Shown: in pieces, positions 1 through 7,962 of the stretch | How the letters are laid out: each line of letters opens with the position of its first letter | Numbering within the stretch: position 1 is the first letter of the stretch | NCBI GenBank assembly: GCA_044433325.1 | Contig: JAWXTT010000005.1 | Location: 1-36,340 of the forward strand | Origin: HGM05232 sp044433325 | GTDB lineage: Bacteria; Bacteroidota; Bacteroidia; Bacteroidales; Muribaculaceae | DNA length: 36,340 nt | Direction of reading: 5' to 3' | The notes under the pieces: generated by a model | Databases searched by the model: none | Told to the model about the DNA's origin: nothing | The model's input: the letters and a program-made list of their open reading frames with translations, nothing else | Made by a program: the position numbers and the translations under genes

Positions 1-2696
1 TTAACATTATCCCAGAGGTAAAACGTATATCGGGGGTGGGTAATGTGATGCTTATCGGTTCAGACTATTCAATGCGTATATGGATGAACCCTGAGAAGAT
101 GGCTCAATATGAGCTAATGCCTAGTGATATAGCAACGGTTTTAGCAGAGCAAAATATCGAGGCTGCCCCAGGTCAATTTGGTGAACGTGGAGACCAAACT
201 TTCCAATATACATTAAGTTATAAAGGGCGTTTAGTCACTGCTGAGGAGTTCGGTGATATAATTATCCGTACTGATGCCAATGGTGAATTATTATATCTAA
301 AGGATGTAGCTGAGATAGAGTTAGGTCGTCTGGACTACTCAATGAATAATAAGATTAATGCTCACACAGGGGTTACAGCCATTGTTTATCAATCACCAGG
401 TTCTAATGCAACACAGATTATTAATGAAGTGTTAGACCTATTGGATAATCAGGAGAAATCATTACCTGAAGGGTTGGCAATTGATGTTCCGTTGAATAAC
501 AATGACTTCCTTTACGCCTCAATACATGAGGTGCTAAAGACCCTAATTGAAGCATTCTTCCTAGTATTTATTGTGGTATATTTATTCCTGCAAGATTTAC
601 GCTCAACTATTATCCCATCTATTGCTATTCCAGTAGCATTGATAGGTACATTCTTCTTTATGACATTGATTGGATTCTCAATAAACTTGTTAACTCTATC
701 AGCTCTAGTCCTCGCCATAGCCATAGTGGTGGATGATGCCATAGTGGTCGTCGAGGCGGTGCATGCCAAATTAGATGAAGGATATAAATCAGCACGATTA
801 GCCTCAATTGATGCTATGAGTGAGATTGGTAGTGCTATCGTTTCTATCACGTTGGTGATGATGTTAGTATTTATTCCTGTTTCATTTATGCCAGGTACAT
901 CGGGGATGTTCTATCGTCAATTTGGTTTGACTATGGCTATTGCTATTGGTCTTTCAGCGATTAATGCCTTGACATTATCACCTGCATTATGTGCGGTAAT
1001 CCTTAAACCTCACGCTGATAAGGCGGCAGGTCATAAGACCACATTTATTGAGCGTTTCCATATTGGGTTTAATGCAGCTTATGATAAACTATTAAATAAA
1101 TATGAGAGTGCAGTAAAATTCTTTATCAAGATGAAGAAAATTACTGTTATGTTAATCATTGGTGCGGTATGTATATTAGCATGGTTAATGTCAACAACCT
1201 CAACAGGATTAGTTCCAGATGAGGATACAGGTATGATTTTTGCCGTAGTAAATATGCCTCCAGCTACATCGTTTGAGCGTACTACTAATTTAATGGATGA
1301 TTTGGATGAAATTATTGCAACTATACCAGCTGTAGAATCACGAACATTGGTTAATGGTTATAGCTTTATTTCGGGTCAAGGTAGCACTTACGCATCAATT
1401 ATTATAAAACTAAAGGATTGGGAGGAGCGTACTAAAGAGGAGTATGTGACTAATATTATAGCTCAACTATACGCTATGAGTGGAGAAAAGATTAAGGATG
1501 GACAGGTAATGTTCTTTGCTCCACCTATGATTTCGGGTTACTCAGTAACTAGTGGTGTTGAATTCCAATTACAAGATAAAACAGGTGGTAGTCTGGATAA
1601 ATTCTTCGGAATATCTAATGACTTTATAGCAAAACTAGGTGAACGCCCTGAAATTCAGATGGCATATACATCCTTTAACCCTACTTACCCACAATATATG
1701 GTGGATGTAGATGTTGCTAAAACTAAAAAGGCAGGAATATCACCATCAGTAGTATTAACTACTATTCAAGGGTATTATGGTGGTTTATATACATCTAACT
1801 TTAACCGTTTCGGTAAACTATATCGTGTAATGATTCAGGCTGATCCTGAAAGTAGAGCATCAGCAGAATCACTAGCTGGAGTTAAGATAATGACTAACGA
1901 GGGGATGGTTCCAATATCAAGTTTCGTAACTCTGAAACGTGTATATGGACCTGATATCATTAATCGCTTTAACCTATTTACATCAATATCTGTTACCGCT
2001 ACTAAGGCTGAGGGTTACTCTTCAGGGGATGCTATCGCAGCTGTAAATGCAGTAGCTGCTGAATCATTACCACAAGGGTATGCGCATGAGTACTCAGGTA
2101 TCACACGTGAGGAGGGTGAAAGTTCATCTATGGCAACAGCATTTATATTCCTATTATGTTTCCTATTCGTTTACTTAGTGTTAAGTGCGCAATATGAGAG
2201 TTATATACTTCCATTGGCGGTTATCTGCTCAGTGCCATTAGGGTTGATGGGAACATTTATATTTGCAAGACTATTCTCAATAGAGAATAATATATATCTG
2301 CAAATCTCACTGATTATGCTTATAGGTCTATTGGCTAAGAATGCTATTCTAATTATTGAGTTCGCTCTGGATCGTCGTAAACATGGTATGTCTATTATAG
2401 GTGCAGCTGTGTCAGGTGCTAGTGCTCGTTTACGTCCTATCTTAATGACAGGTTTCGCCTTGATTATTGGTCTTACACCGATGATGACTGCATCAGGTGT
2501 TGGTGCTAATGGTAGTAACGCATTAGGTACAGGTGCTATTGGTGGTATGTTAATAGGTATGGTGTTGCAGGTATTGTGGGTTCCATGCTTATTTGTGATA
2601 TTCCAAACGATACAAGAGAAATTTACACCGATTACGTGGGATAATGAGCCAGCTAAGGCTATTAATCCAGAAATTCAACAATATTCAAAAAAATAG
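1..2696 (+). CDS. RND (HAE1-type) multidrug efflux pump inner-membrane subunit, 5' end outside the window
   Basis: AcrB/MexB-like proton-driven pump of the inner membrane, which exports drugs and other amphiphiles through a tripartite complex. The frame is open from base 3, upstream of the first ATG at 36, and reads ...SGVGNVMLIG, a conserved porter-domain segment. The gene therefore starts outside the window, and about 150 residues are missing from the family's roughly 1,040. The proton-relay pair is visible in the TM4 motif AIAIVVDDAIVVVEAVHAKL, and the matching TM10 lysine in LLAKNAILIIEFALDRR. Two sets of hydrophobic segments flank large periplasmic loops, as expected for the internally duplicated family. 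The outer-membrane partner begins 5 bp downstream. The membrane-fusion gene is presumably upstream, outside the window. The family call is secure; the substrate cannot be told. Confidence 0.96.
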   Translation, partial: NIIPEVKRISGVGNVMLIGSDYSMRIWMNPEKMAQYELMPSDIATVLAEQNIEAAPGQFGERGDQTFQYTLSYKGRLVTAEEFGDIIIRTDANGELLYLKDVAEIELGRLDYSMNNKINAHTGVTAIVYQSPGSNATQIINEVLDLLDNQEKSLPEGLAIDVPLNNNDFLYASIHEVLKTLIEAFFLVFIVVYLFLQDLRSTIIPSIAIPVALIGTFFFMTLIGFSINLLTLSALVLAIAIVVDDAIVVVEAVHAKLDEGYKSARLASIDAMSEIGSAIVSITLVMMLVFIPVSFMPGTSGMFYRQFGLTMAIAIGLSAINALTLSPALCAVILKPHADKAAGHKTTFIERFHIGFNAAYDKLLNKYESAVKFFIKMKKITVMLIIGAVCILAWLMSTTSTGLVPDEDTGMIFAVVNMPPATSFERTTNLMDDLDEIIATIPAVESRTLVNGYSFISGQGSTYASIIIKLKDWEERTKEEYVTNIIAQLYAMSGEKIKDGQVMFFAPPMISGYSVTSGVEFQLQDKTGGSLDKFFGISNDFIAKLGERPEIQMAYTSFNPTYPQYMVDVDVAKTKKAGISPSVVLTTIQGYYGGLYTSNFNRFGKLYRVMIQADPESRASAESLAGVKIMTNEGMVPISSFVTLKRVYGPDIINRFNLFTSISVTATKAEGYSSGDAIAAVNAVAAESLPQGYAHEYSGITREEGESSSMATAFIFLLCFLFVYLVLSAQYESYILPLAVICSVPLGLMGTFIFARLFSIENNIYLQISLIMLIGLLAKNAILIIEFALDRRKHGMSIIGAAVSGASARLRPILMTGFALIIGLTPMMTASGVGANGSNALGTGAIGGMLIGMVLQVLWVPCLFVIFQTIQEKFTPITWDNEPAKAINPEIQQYSKK

Positions 2697-2700
2697 AGTT

Positions 2701-4083
2701 ATGTTAAAGAATAAATTATCGCTAATAATCATTGCAGTAGCAGCTGTTGCTGCAATGGGTAGCTGTAACATATATAAGAACTTTGAGATGCCTGAAGAGG
2801 GTATTGCAGGTGAGTATGCAAAGGTTGCAGATGAACCAATAGATTCAACTTCATTAGGAAATATAGGTTGGCAGGAGATGTTTCAATCTCCACAGTTACA
2901 GGAGTTAATAACTATCGCTTTGGAGAATAATTATGACTTACAGAATGCAAAGCTAAATATTGATATTGCACAAGCACAACTACTAGGTGCTAAGTTAAGC
3001 TATTTACCATCATTAAATTTTACACCAGTTGGTTCTATATCATCATTAACTGATTATAAGATTTCTAATGGTACATATCAATTACCTTTAGCAGCAAGTT
3101 GGGAGATTGATATTTTCTCAGGTATTAGAAATAGCAAACGGCGCGCTCAAGCAATGTTATTACAGAGTGAGTCTTATAAGCAAGCTGTACAATCACAACT
3201 AATCAGTAGTGTAGCTAATACATATTACACATTAGTTGCACTAGATAAGCAATTGGCAATAAGTATTGTTACTGCTAAGAAGTGGGAGGAGTCAGTTTCA
3301 GTAATGAAAGATATGAAGGAAGCAGGACGATATACAGAAGTAGCAGTTGTACAGAGCCAAGCTAACTACTATGCTGTAATGAGTTCAATACCATCATTAG
3401 AGATTGAGATTAAAAAGGTAAAGAATACCCTTTCCCTGCTTCTAGGTACTGAGGTGAAGATATGGGATTTAAATCTGCTTACACCAACCTTAGATTTCCC
3501 AGACTTTATGAATGTGGGTATACCTATGAGTGCGCTTGCCGTTCGTCCTGATGTGAAGGCGGCTGAACAGACGCTAGCATCAGCATATTACTCAACCAAT
3601 ATAGCACGAAGTAACTTCTATCCTAAGTTAGTTATCTCAGCTGAGGGAGGTTTTGCTAATCTTATTGGAGATGTAATAACTAATCCTGGAGAGTTCTTTT
3701 TAGGATTAGCGGCTCAATTGGCAGTGCCAATATTTAATCGTGGAACTAACATTGCTAATCTTAGAGTGGCTAAAGCTCAACAGGAGCAATCATTAAATTC
3801 ATTTGAATATACATTGTTAAATGCTAGTGCTGAGGTATCAAATGCATTGACTATGTATAATATGAATCGTGAAAAATTAATATTTGTTGATTCACAAGTA
3901 GAATCTCTAGCAAAAGCAGTAGATTATAACCAAGAGCTGATGCTATTGGGAACAACATCCTATCTGGAGGTATTAACCGCTCAACAAGCATTACTTTCAG
4001 CTCAGATTGAACGTATCCAGACTGAGTTGTCAATTTCACAATCAGCAGTAAGTATGTACCAAACTTTAGGGGGAGGACGTTAA
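2701..4083 (+). CDS. RND efflux outer-membrane factor (TolC/OprM/NodT-type lipoprotein)
   Basis: Outer-membrane exit duct of the tripartite efflux pump encoded just upstream. I chose ATG 2701 (460 aa) because it follows the pump stop codon by 4 bp and gives a clean lipoprotein signal: basic start, hydrophobic run, then the lipobox AAMGSC with the modified cysteine at residue 22. An earlier in-frame ATG at 2644 lies inside the pump gene and would spoil the signal peptide. The body has the two repeated outer-membrane efflux halves rich in Ala/Gln helices, for example the conserved segment around AVRPDVKAAEQTLASAYY and the later LAVPIFNRGTNIANLRVAKA. It is co-transcribed with the pump and followed by a GC-rich hairpin. 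Confidence 0.95.
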   Translation: MLKNKLSLIIIAVAAVAAMGSCNIYKNFEMPEEGIAGEYAKVADEPIDSTSLGNIGWQEMFQSPQLQELITIALENNYDLQNAKLNIDIAQAQLLGAKLSYLPSLNFTPVGSISSLTDYKISNGTYQLPLAASWEIDIFSGIRNSKRRAQAMLLQSESYKQAVQSQLISSVANTYYTLVALDKQLAISIVTAKKWEESVSVMKDMKEAGRYTEVAVVQSQANYYAVMSSIPSLEIEIKKVKNTLSLLLGTEVKIWDLNLLTPTLDFPDFMNVGIPMSALAVRPDVKAAEQTLASAYYSTNIARSNFYPKLVISAEGGFANLIGDVITNPGEFFLGLAAQLAVPIFNRGTNIANLRVAKAQQEQSLNSFEYTLLNASAEVSNALTMYNMNREKLIFVDSQVESLAKAVDYNQELMLLGTTSYLEVLTAQQALLSAQIERIQTELSISQSAVSMYQTLGGGR

Positions 4084-4091
4084 TATAAAAT

Positions 4092-4113
4092 TGGGGAGTT
4101 TCTATACTCCCCA
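4092..4113 (+). terminator. Hairpin after the efflux operon
   Basis: Perfect 8-bp stem TGGGGAGT / ACTCCCCA with a 6-nt loop, 8 bp after the stop codon of the outer-membrane factor. There is no strong U-tract behind it, so termination efficiency is uncertain. Confidence 0.6.
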
Positions 4114-4148
4114 CAAACCTTAAATTAAAAACCATAAATCTAAATATC

Positions 4149-4946
4149 ATGATAAGTCCATTAGCACACATAGATCCAAGCGCAAAGATTGGGAAGAATG
4201 TTACCATTCATCCATTTGCATATATAGATAAGAATGTTGAGATAGGTGATAATTGCGTGATTATGCCCTATGTTTCAATAGTAGGAGGTACCCGAATGGG
4301 AAAAAATAATAAAGTATATCAGGGTGCAATAATCGGAGCAGATCCCCAAGATTTCCGTTGGGATGGTTGCGAAACATTCTGTACCATTGGAGATAATAAT
4401 ATAATTCGGGAATTGACTATTATTAATCGTGGGATATACCCTAACTCAAAGGGTACTGTTATAGGTAGCGACTCATTTATCTTTGCTGAATCACATATAG
4501 GTCATGATACAGTCATTAGTGATAAATGTGTGGTAGGTAATGGTACTAAGGTAGCAGGGGATGTTATCGTTAGTGAGTGTGTTATTTTATCATCATTAGT
4601 AGTTGTTAATGCCGAAAGTAAAATAGGTCGTGCTAGTATGGTAAAGAATGGTTGTCGTGTTTCAGGGAATATCCCTCCATACGTGATTGTCGCTCATAAC
4701 CCTATTACTTATTTCGGTGTAAATGCCTTTACAATGCGTAAATTGGACTATACTGAGGAGGAGATTGATAACGTAGCTAAAGCATATCGTCATATATATC
4801 AATGTCAAACTTCGCTATTTAATGCAATTAAACGTGTCGAAAAGGATATTGAACCAACAAAAGAGATGACTGAAATTATTAATTTTATTCGTGATGTGGA
4901 TTATAATATAGTCGCTTCACGTGAGCATAGAGAATATATTTTATAG
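4149..4946 (+). CDS. lpxA: LpxA-like UDP-N-acetylglucosamine acyltransferase, probably a divergent paralogue
   Basis: Left-handed beta-helix acyltransferase of the LpxA family, which transfers a 3-hydroxyacyl chain from acyl-ACP to UDP-GlcNAc in the first step of lipid A synthesis. The 265-aa length is typical. The N-terminal two-thirds shows hexapeptide repeats (IGKNVTI, IGDNCVI, MGKNNKV, IGDNNII), and the C-terminal part has the family's helical region (AYRHIYQC). The catalytic pair is present in HIGHD (His116 and His119, by alignment from memory to E. coli His122/His125). The stretch that reads AVHQF in classical LpxA is here LVVVNAES, so that histidine is absent. The gene stands alone rather than in the usual lpxD-lpxC/fabZ-lpxA cluster. 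It may therefore be a second, specialised copy; this is inference. It is convergent with the metal-ABC ATPase, 9 bp away. Confidence 0.85.
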   Translation: MISPLAHIDPSAKIGKNVTIHPFAYIDKNVEIGDNCVIMPYVSIVGGTRMGKNNKVYQGAIIGADPQDFRWDGCETFCTIGDNNIIRELTIINRGIYPNSKGTVIGSDSFIFAESHIGHDTVISDKCVVGNGTKVAGDVIVSECVILSSLVVVNAESKIGRASMVKNGCRVSGNIPPYVIVAHNPITYFGVNAFTMRKLDYTEEEIDNVAKAYRHIYQCQTSLFNAIKRVEKDIEPTKEMTEIINFIRDVDYNIVASREHREYIL

Positions 4947-4955
4947 GTCAATCAT

Positions 4956-5654
4956 CTATTCGCAATTATAACGGATATTGTGATGGATAGCATCACAGTC
5001 TATAACACCGCCATTTACTATTAAGTGGCGGTTTGCTATTTTAGATATAATAGATACATCATGCGATACTACCAGAATTGTAGCCCTCTGATATAACTCA
5101 TTAAGGATATTATATAACTCCTGTTCAAAACCTTTATCAAGATAGGATAGTGGTTCATCAAGTATAATAATATCAGGTTTTGAGATTAATGCGCGCCCCA
5201 ATAATGTACGTTGCAGTACGCCACCCGATAGTGTGCCTATTGGTGCATTACGATAATCCTCTAATTTCATTAGAGCTATTGTTTCATCTATACGTTGTTG
5301 TTTATTCTTTACCCTTTTTGAGAATATAGAGTTACCTATAATTCCAGATTCAATCAATTCAGACACAGTAATTGGGAAGTTATTGTCTATGCTACTCTTC
5401 TGAGCAAGATACCCAACATTTAGTTTAGAAGTTTCAGCACCATTGTCATAATATTTAATCTCACCCGATGTAGGTTTAATTAATCCCAGTATTAATTTCA
5501 GTAAGGTACTCTTACCGCCACCATTAGCTCCAGTGATGGCAATAAATTCATTACTGTTGATTGTTAATGACACATTGCTAAGTGCTGTACGTTTATCGTA
5601 CTGCATAGTTACTTCTCTTAGCTCAATTATCCGATTATTGTTGTGCAATTGCAT
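4956..5654 (-). CDS. znuC: Metal (zinc/manganese-type) ABC transporter ATP-binding protein
   Basis: Cytosolic ATPase of a cluster-9 metal ABC importer. In the 232 residues one sees Walker A GANGGGKST (42-50), the ABC signature LSGGVLQ (142-148), Walker B IIILDEP (ending at 168) and the H-loop SHD (His198). The start overlaps the end of the upstream metal-binding lipoprotein gene by 20 bp, which implies translational coupling and a shared transporter. Only 9 bp separate its stop from the convergent LpxA-like gene, so no membrane permease follows it. ZnuC is the likeliest name; MntB/FecE-type alternatives are not fully excluded. Confidence 0.88.
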   Translation of the reverse strand: MQLHNNNRIIELREVTMQYDKRTALSNVSLTINSNEFIAITGANGGGKSTLLKLILGLIKPTSGEIKYYDNGAETSKLNVGYLAQKSSIDNNFPITVSELIESGIIGNSIFSKRVKNKQQRIDETIALMKLEDYRNAPIGTLSGGVLQRTLLGRALISKPDIIILDEPLSYLDKGFEQELYNILNELYQRATILVVSHDVSIISKIANRHLIVNGGVIDCDAIHHNIRYNCE

Positions 5655-6534
5655 TTGCTATAACTCGCATTTCATTCTCCCACTTGTTACGCATAGGATT
5701 TATGGTAACTACATTATTGCATATCTCCTGAGTTATTGGTTCAACTCTACGACCATCAAATGCCTTTTGTAGGAAAAAGACCTTAATATCGTTCTCTTTA
5801 GCCTCCTCAATCTTATCTTGAAGATGCTTAATTGAACTCTCCTTACCCTCTAACTCAATGCTAACTTGATTAAGCCCATAATCATTAGCAAAATAGCTAA
5901 GTGAAGGGTGCCAAACAGCAAACGAAGTACCACAACATGGTTTAAGCGTTTCAGCTAATTCATTGTTTAACGCCTCAAGTCTAGTTTTTAGTTTATTATA
6001 ATTTTTGGTATATTCATCACTATGTTCTGGGTCTATCTCTAGCATTGCATCATACATATTTTTAGCAATAACCATCATATTAGGTACTGAAGTCCATATA
6101 TGTGGATCTATTTCATGCTCATGTTTATGACCTAATACATGACCATGTCCCCCTTTTAATAGTTCAACCCCCTTTGATGTATCATAGATTTTTAGGTTAG
6201 GGGCATTAGTGCGCACATTATTTAGGATAGCAAGTTCAAATCCAATGTTGCCAATTCTAAAATAAGCATCACTACTCTCAAAACTAACCAAATTAGATAC
6301 GCTAGGTTCAAATGCTTCTGGATTATTATCTGAGTTAAGTAAGCATACCACATCATATTCATCCCCAACTATCTCGCTAAGAACAGCTTTTTGAGGTTGA
6401 ATACTTACAATAACTATTTTTTGTTGATGATGATTTGACCTACATCCTACAATCATAATAGACAGCAAAGATATAAGCATCCCAATAGTTATTAGGTTAT
6501 ATTTTTTAATAAAGATTTGACCCATTTTAGACAT
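5635..6534 (-). CDS. znuA: Metal ABC transporter substrate-binding lipoprotein (ZnuA-like)
   Basis: Periplasmic metal-capturing lipoprotein of the SBP_bac_9 (ZnuA/TroA) family, likely for zinc. It has 299 residues with a lipobox IMIVGC (Cys31). A histidine-rich loop (His130, 132, 136, 138, 140) precedes the conserved DPHIW (His145), and His209 lies in AVWHPSLSYF. These match two of the family's metal-binding histidines and the His loop typical of zinc carriers. The position where many relatives have the first histidine ligand (PHxFEP) reads PEAFEP, so Glu73 seems to replace it. The gene overlaps the ATPase gene downstream. A -7 motif TAACTTTG lies 18 bp before the ATG. A zinc-responsive repressor would be expected, but no certain Zur box was identified. 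Confidence 0.88.
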   Translation of the reverse strand: MSKMGQIFIKKYNLITIGMLISLLSIMIVGCRSNHHQQKIVIVSIQPQKAVLSEIVGDEYDVVCLLNSDNNPEAFEPSVSNLVSFESSDAYFRIGNIGFELAILNNVRTNAPNLKIYDTSKGVELLKGGHGHVLGHKHEHEIDPHIWTSVPNMMVIAKNMYDAMLEIDPEHSDEYTKNYNKLKTRLEALNNELAETLKPCCGTSFAVWHPSLSYFANDYGLNQVSIELEGKESSIKHLQDKIEEAKENDIKVFFLQKAFDGRRVEPITQEICNNVVTINPMRNKWENEMRVIANAIAQQ

Positions 6535-6551
6535 AATTTATTAATTAATTG

Positions 6552-6559
6552 CAAAGTTA
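6552..6559 (-). promoter_or_regulatory. Putative -7 promoter element for the metal-ABC pair
   Basis: TAACTTTG on the minus strand fits the Bacteroidota -7 consensus TAnnTTTG and would start transcription about 10 nt before the substrate-binding-protein ATG. No TTTG at the usual 19-21 bp upstream spacing is visible. Confidence 0.45.
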
Positions 6560-6658
6560 ATATTTTTAACAAACAAACGCTAGGATAGTTCAGTTTTTAA
6601 CACACGATAGTGAAATATTTAACAAATAACTATAAATGCAACTATATGTGAAAATAGT

Positions 6659-6724
6659 AATATCGATAAAAATATATGTTACACACAAAATATCGATAAA
6701 ATTTACTAAATTTGTCGATATTTT
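6659..6724. repeat. Three TATCGATAAA-type boxes between znuA and trpS
   Basis: AATATCGATAAAA occurs at 6659-6671 and 6689-6701, exactly 30 bp apart. A third, inverted copy with one change (AAAATATCGACAAA on the minus strand) lies at 6711-6724, overlapping the trpS -7 candidate. The core TATCGATA is itself palindromic. Even spacing plus overlap with a promoter suggests a regulator-binding array, but the regulator is unknown. Confidence 0.5.
6707..6714 (+). promoter_or_regulatory. Putative -7 promoter element for trpS
   Basis: TAAATTTG matches TAnnTTTG and lies 77 bp before the trpS ATG. No matching -33 TTTG is seen. It overlaps the inverted TATCGA box described above. Confidence 0.4.
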
Positions 6725-6791
6725 AATACGTATAATTAATAACAAAAATAAGCTGTAAAATTAGAGCGCAGTTTAATATAAATATAGATAT

Positions 6792-7841
6792 ATGAAAGAG
6801 ATTGTACTTAGCGGCATACGTGCGACAGGTAACCTACACCTAGGTAACTATTTCGGCGCATTAACCAACTTCGTAAAGATGCAGGAGGATTACAATAGTT
6901 ATTACTTTATAGCAGACCTTCATGCACTAACTACACATCCAGACCCAACTATGTTACACTCTAACGTTCGCAGTATCGTTGCAGAGTATCTAGCAGCAGG
7001 TCTTGACCCTGAAAAGTCAACACTATTTGTGCAGAGTGATGTTCCTGAAATTTCAGAGATGTACTTACTACTAAATATGCATGTAGGTATAGGTGAGTTA
7101 ATGCGTACCACATCTTTTAAAGATAAAGCTCGTAAGCAACTAGGGATAGGTGGCGATAACGATAATATCGAGAGTGAAATCATTGGTAACGATTCAAATA
7201 AGCGCGTTAATGCAGGATTATTGACATATCCTACACTTATGGCTGTTGATATTCTAATCCATCGTGCCAATAAAGTGCCAGTAGGTAAAGACCAAGAGCA
7301 ACACCTAGAGATGACACGTCGTTTTGCACGTCGTTTCAACTCAATCTATGGCGTTGATTTTTTCCCAGAACCTGAAAACTTCAACTTCGGTAATCAAGCT
7401 GTAAAAGTACCAGGATTGGATGGCTCGGGAAAGATGGGTAAATCTGAGGGGAACTGTATATATCTATTTGACGATGAGAAAGTGTTACGTAAGAAGGTAA
7501 TGCGCGCCGTAACAGACCAAGGACCAACCGAGCCAAACACCCCAGTTTCTGAGCCAGTAAACAATCTATTTACACTAATGGAATTGGTTTCAACACCTGA
7601 TACACTACAACACTTTAAGGATGCTTATGCAGATTGTTCAATCCGTTACGGAGATTTAAAGAAACAGCTAGCCGAAGATATCCTAAAAGTAACGCTACCA
7701 ATACGTGAACGCATCCTAGACTATCAGAACAATGACGAATATATGGCACGAGTGCTAAAGATGGGAGCAGAACGCGCCCGCGAATCAGCCTCAGCAACTT
7801 TAAGTGAAGTGAAACATATAATGGGTATCCGCAAATTCTAA
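6792..7841 (+). CDS. trpS: Tryptophanyl-tRNA synthetase
   Basis: Charges tRNA-Trp with tryptophan in the cytosol. This is a class Ic synthetase of normal bacterial length (349 aa). The HIGH-type motif reads HLGN (His16-Asn19) after the conserved SGIRATGN, and the KMSKS loop reads KMGKS (214-218) inside DGSGKMGKSEGN. The middle part contains the family's DQEQHLEMTRRFARRFN. The gene is monocistronic, with a candidate -7 box upstream and a strong stem-loop 22 bp after the stop. Family assignment is secure. Confidence 0.97.
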   Translation: MKEIVLSGIRATGNLHLGNYFGALTNFVKMQEDYNSYYFIADLHALTTHPDPTMLHSNVRSIVAEYLAAGLDPEKSTLFVQSDVPEISEMYLLLNMHVGIGELMRTTSFKDKARKQLGIGGDNDNIESEIIGNDSNKRVNAGLLTYPTLMAVDILIHRANKVPVGKDQEQHLEMTRRFARRFNSIYGVDFFPEPENFNFGNQAVKVPGLDGSGKMGKSEGNCIYLFDDEKVLRKKVMRAVTDQGPTEPNTPVSEPVNNLFTLMELVSTPDTLQHFKDAYADCSIRYGDLKKQLAEDILKVTLPIRERILDYQNNDEYMARVLKMGAERARESASATLSEVKHIMGIRKF

Positions 7842-7863
7842 GCGCACCCCAACCTCTAATAAC

Positions 7864-7912
7864 CAATAACACCGATTAACCCACCCCTAAAGGGAGTTAA
7901 TCGGTGTTATTG
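7864..7912 (+). terminator. Strong stem-loop after trpS
   Basis: Perfect 17-bp inverted repeat: CAATAACACCGATTAAC at 7864-7880 pairs with 7896-7912 across a 15-nt loop. It begins 22 bp after the trpS stop. There is no long U-tract, as is common for terminators in this phylum. Confidence 0.75.
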
Positions 7913-7940
7913 CATTTAATGAATATATTTATTAACTTTG
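7909..7940 (+). promoter_or_regulatory. Promoter of the KilA-N pseudogene
   Basis: TAACTTTG at 7933-7940 is a good -7 element. ATTG at 7909-7912, 20 bp upstream, is one base off the TTTG -33 element. The former start codon at 7963 follows by 22 bp, so the promoter looks intact although the gene is broken. Confidence 0.5.
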
Positions 7941-7962
7941 AAATATATTTAATACCTGACAT

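Noticed and set aside
4092..4113. GGGGAGTTTCTA hairpin considered as another copy of the MITE-like ends
   Set aside because: Similarity is limited to GGGGAGT; the rest differs, and the position right after an operon fits an ordinary terminator.
3851..4207. 118-codon minus-strand frame over the end of the efflux gene and the lpxA-like start
   Set aside because: Antisense to two well-supported genes and crosses the hairpin at 4092; no family features.
7615..7872. 85-codon minus-strand frame at the end of trpS
   Set aside because: Antisense to trpS, runs into the terminator stem, and has no family features.
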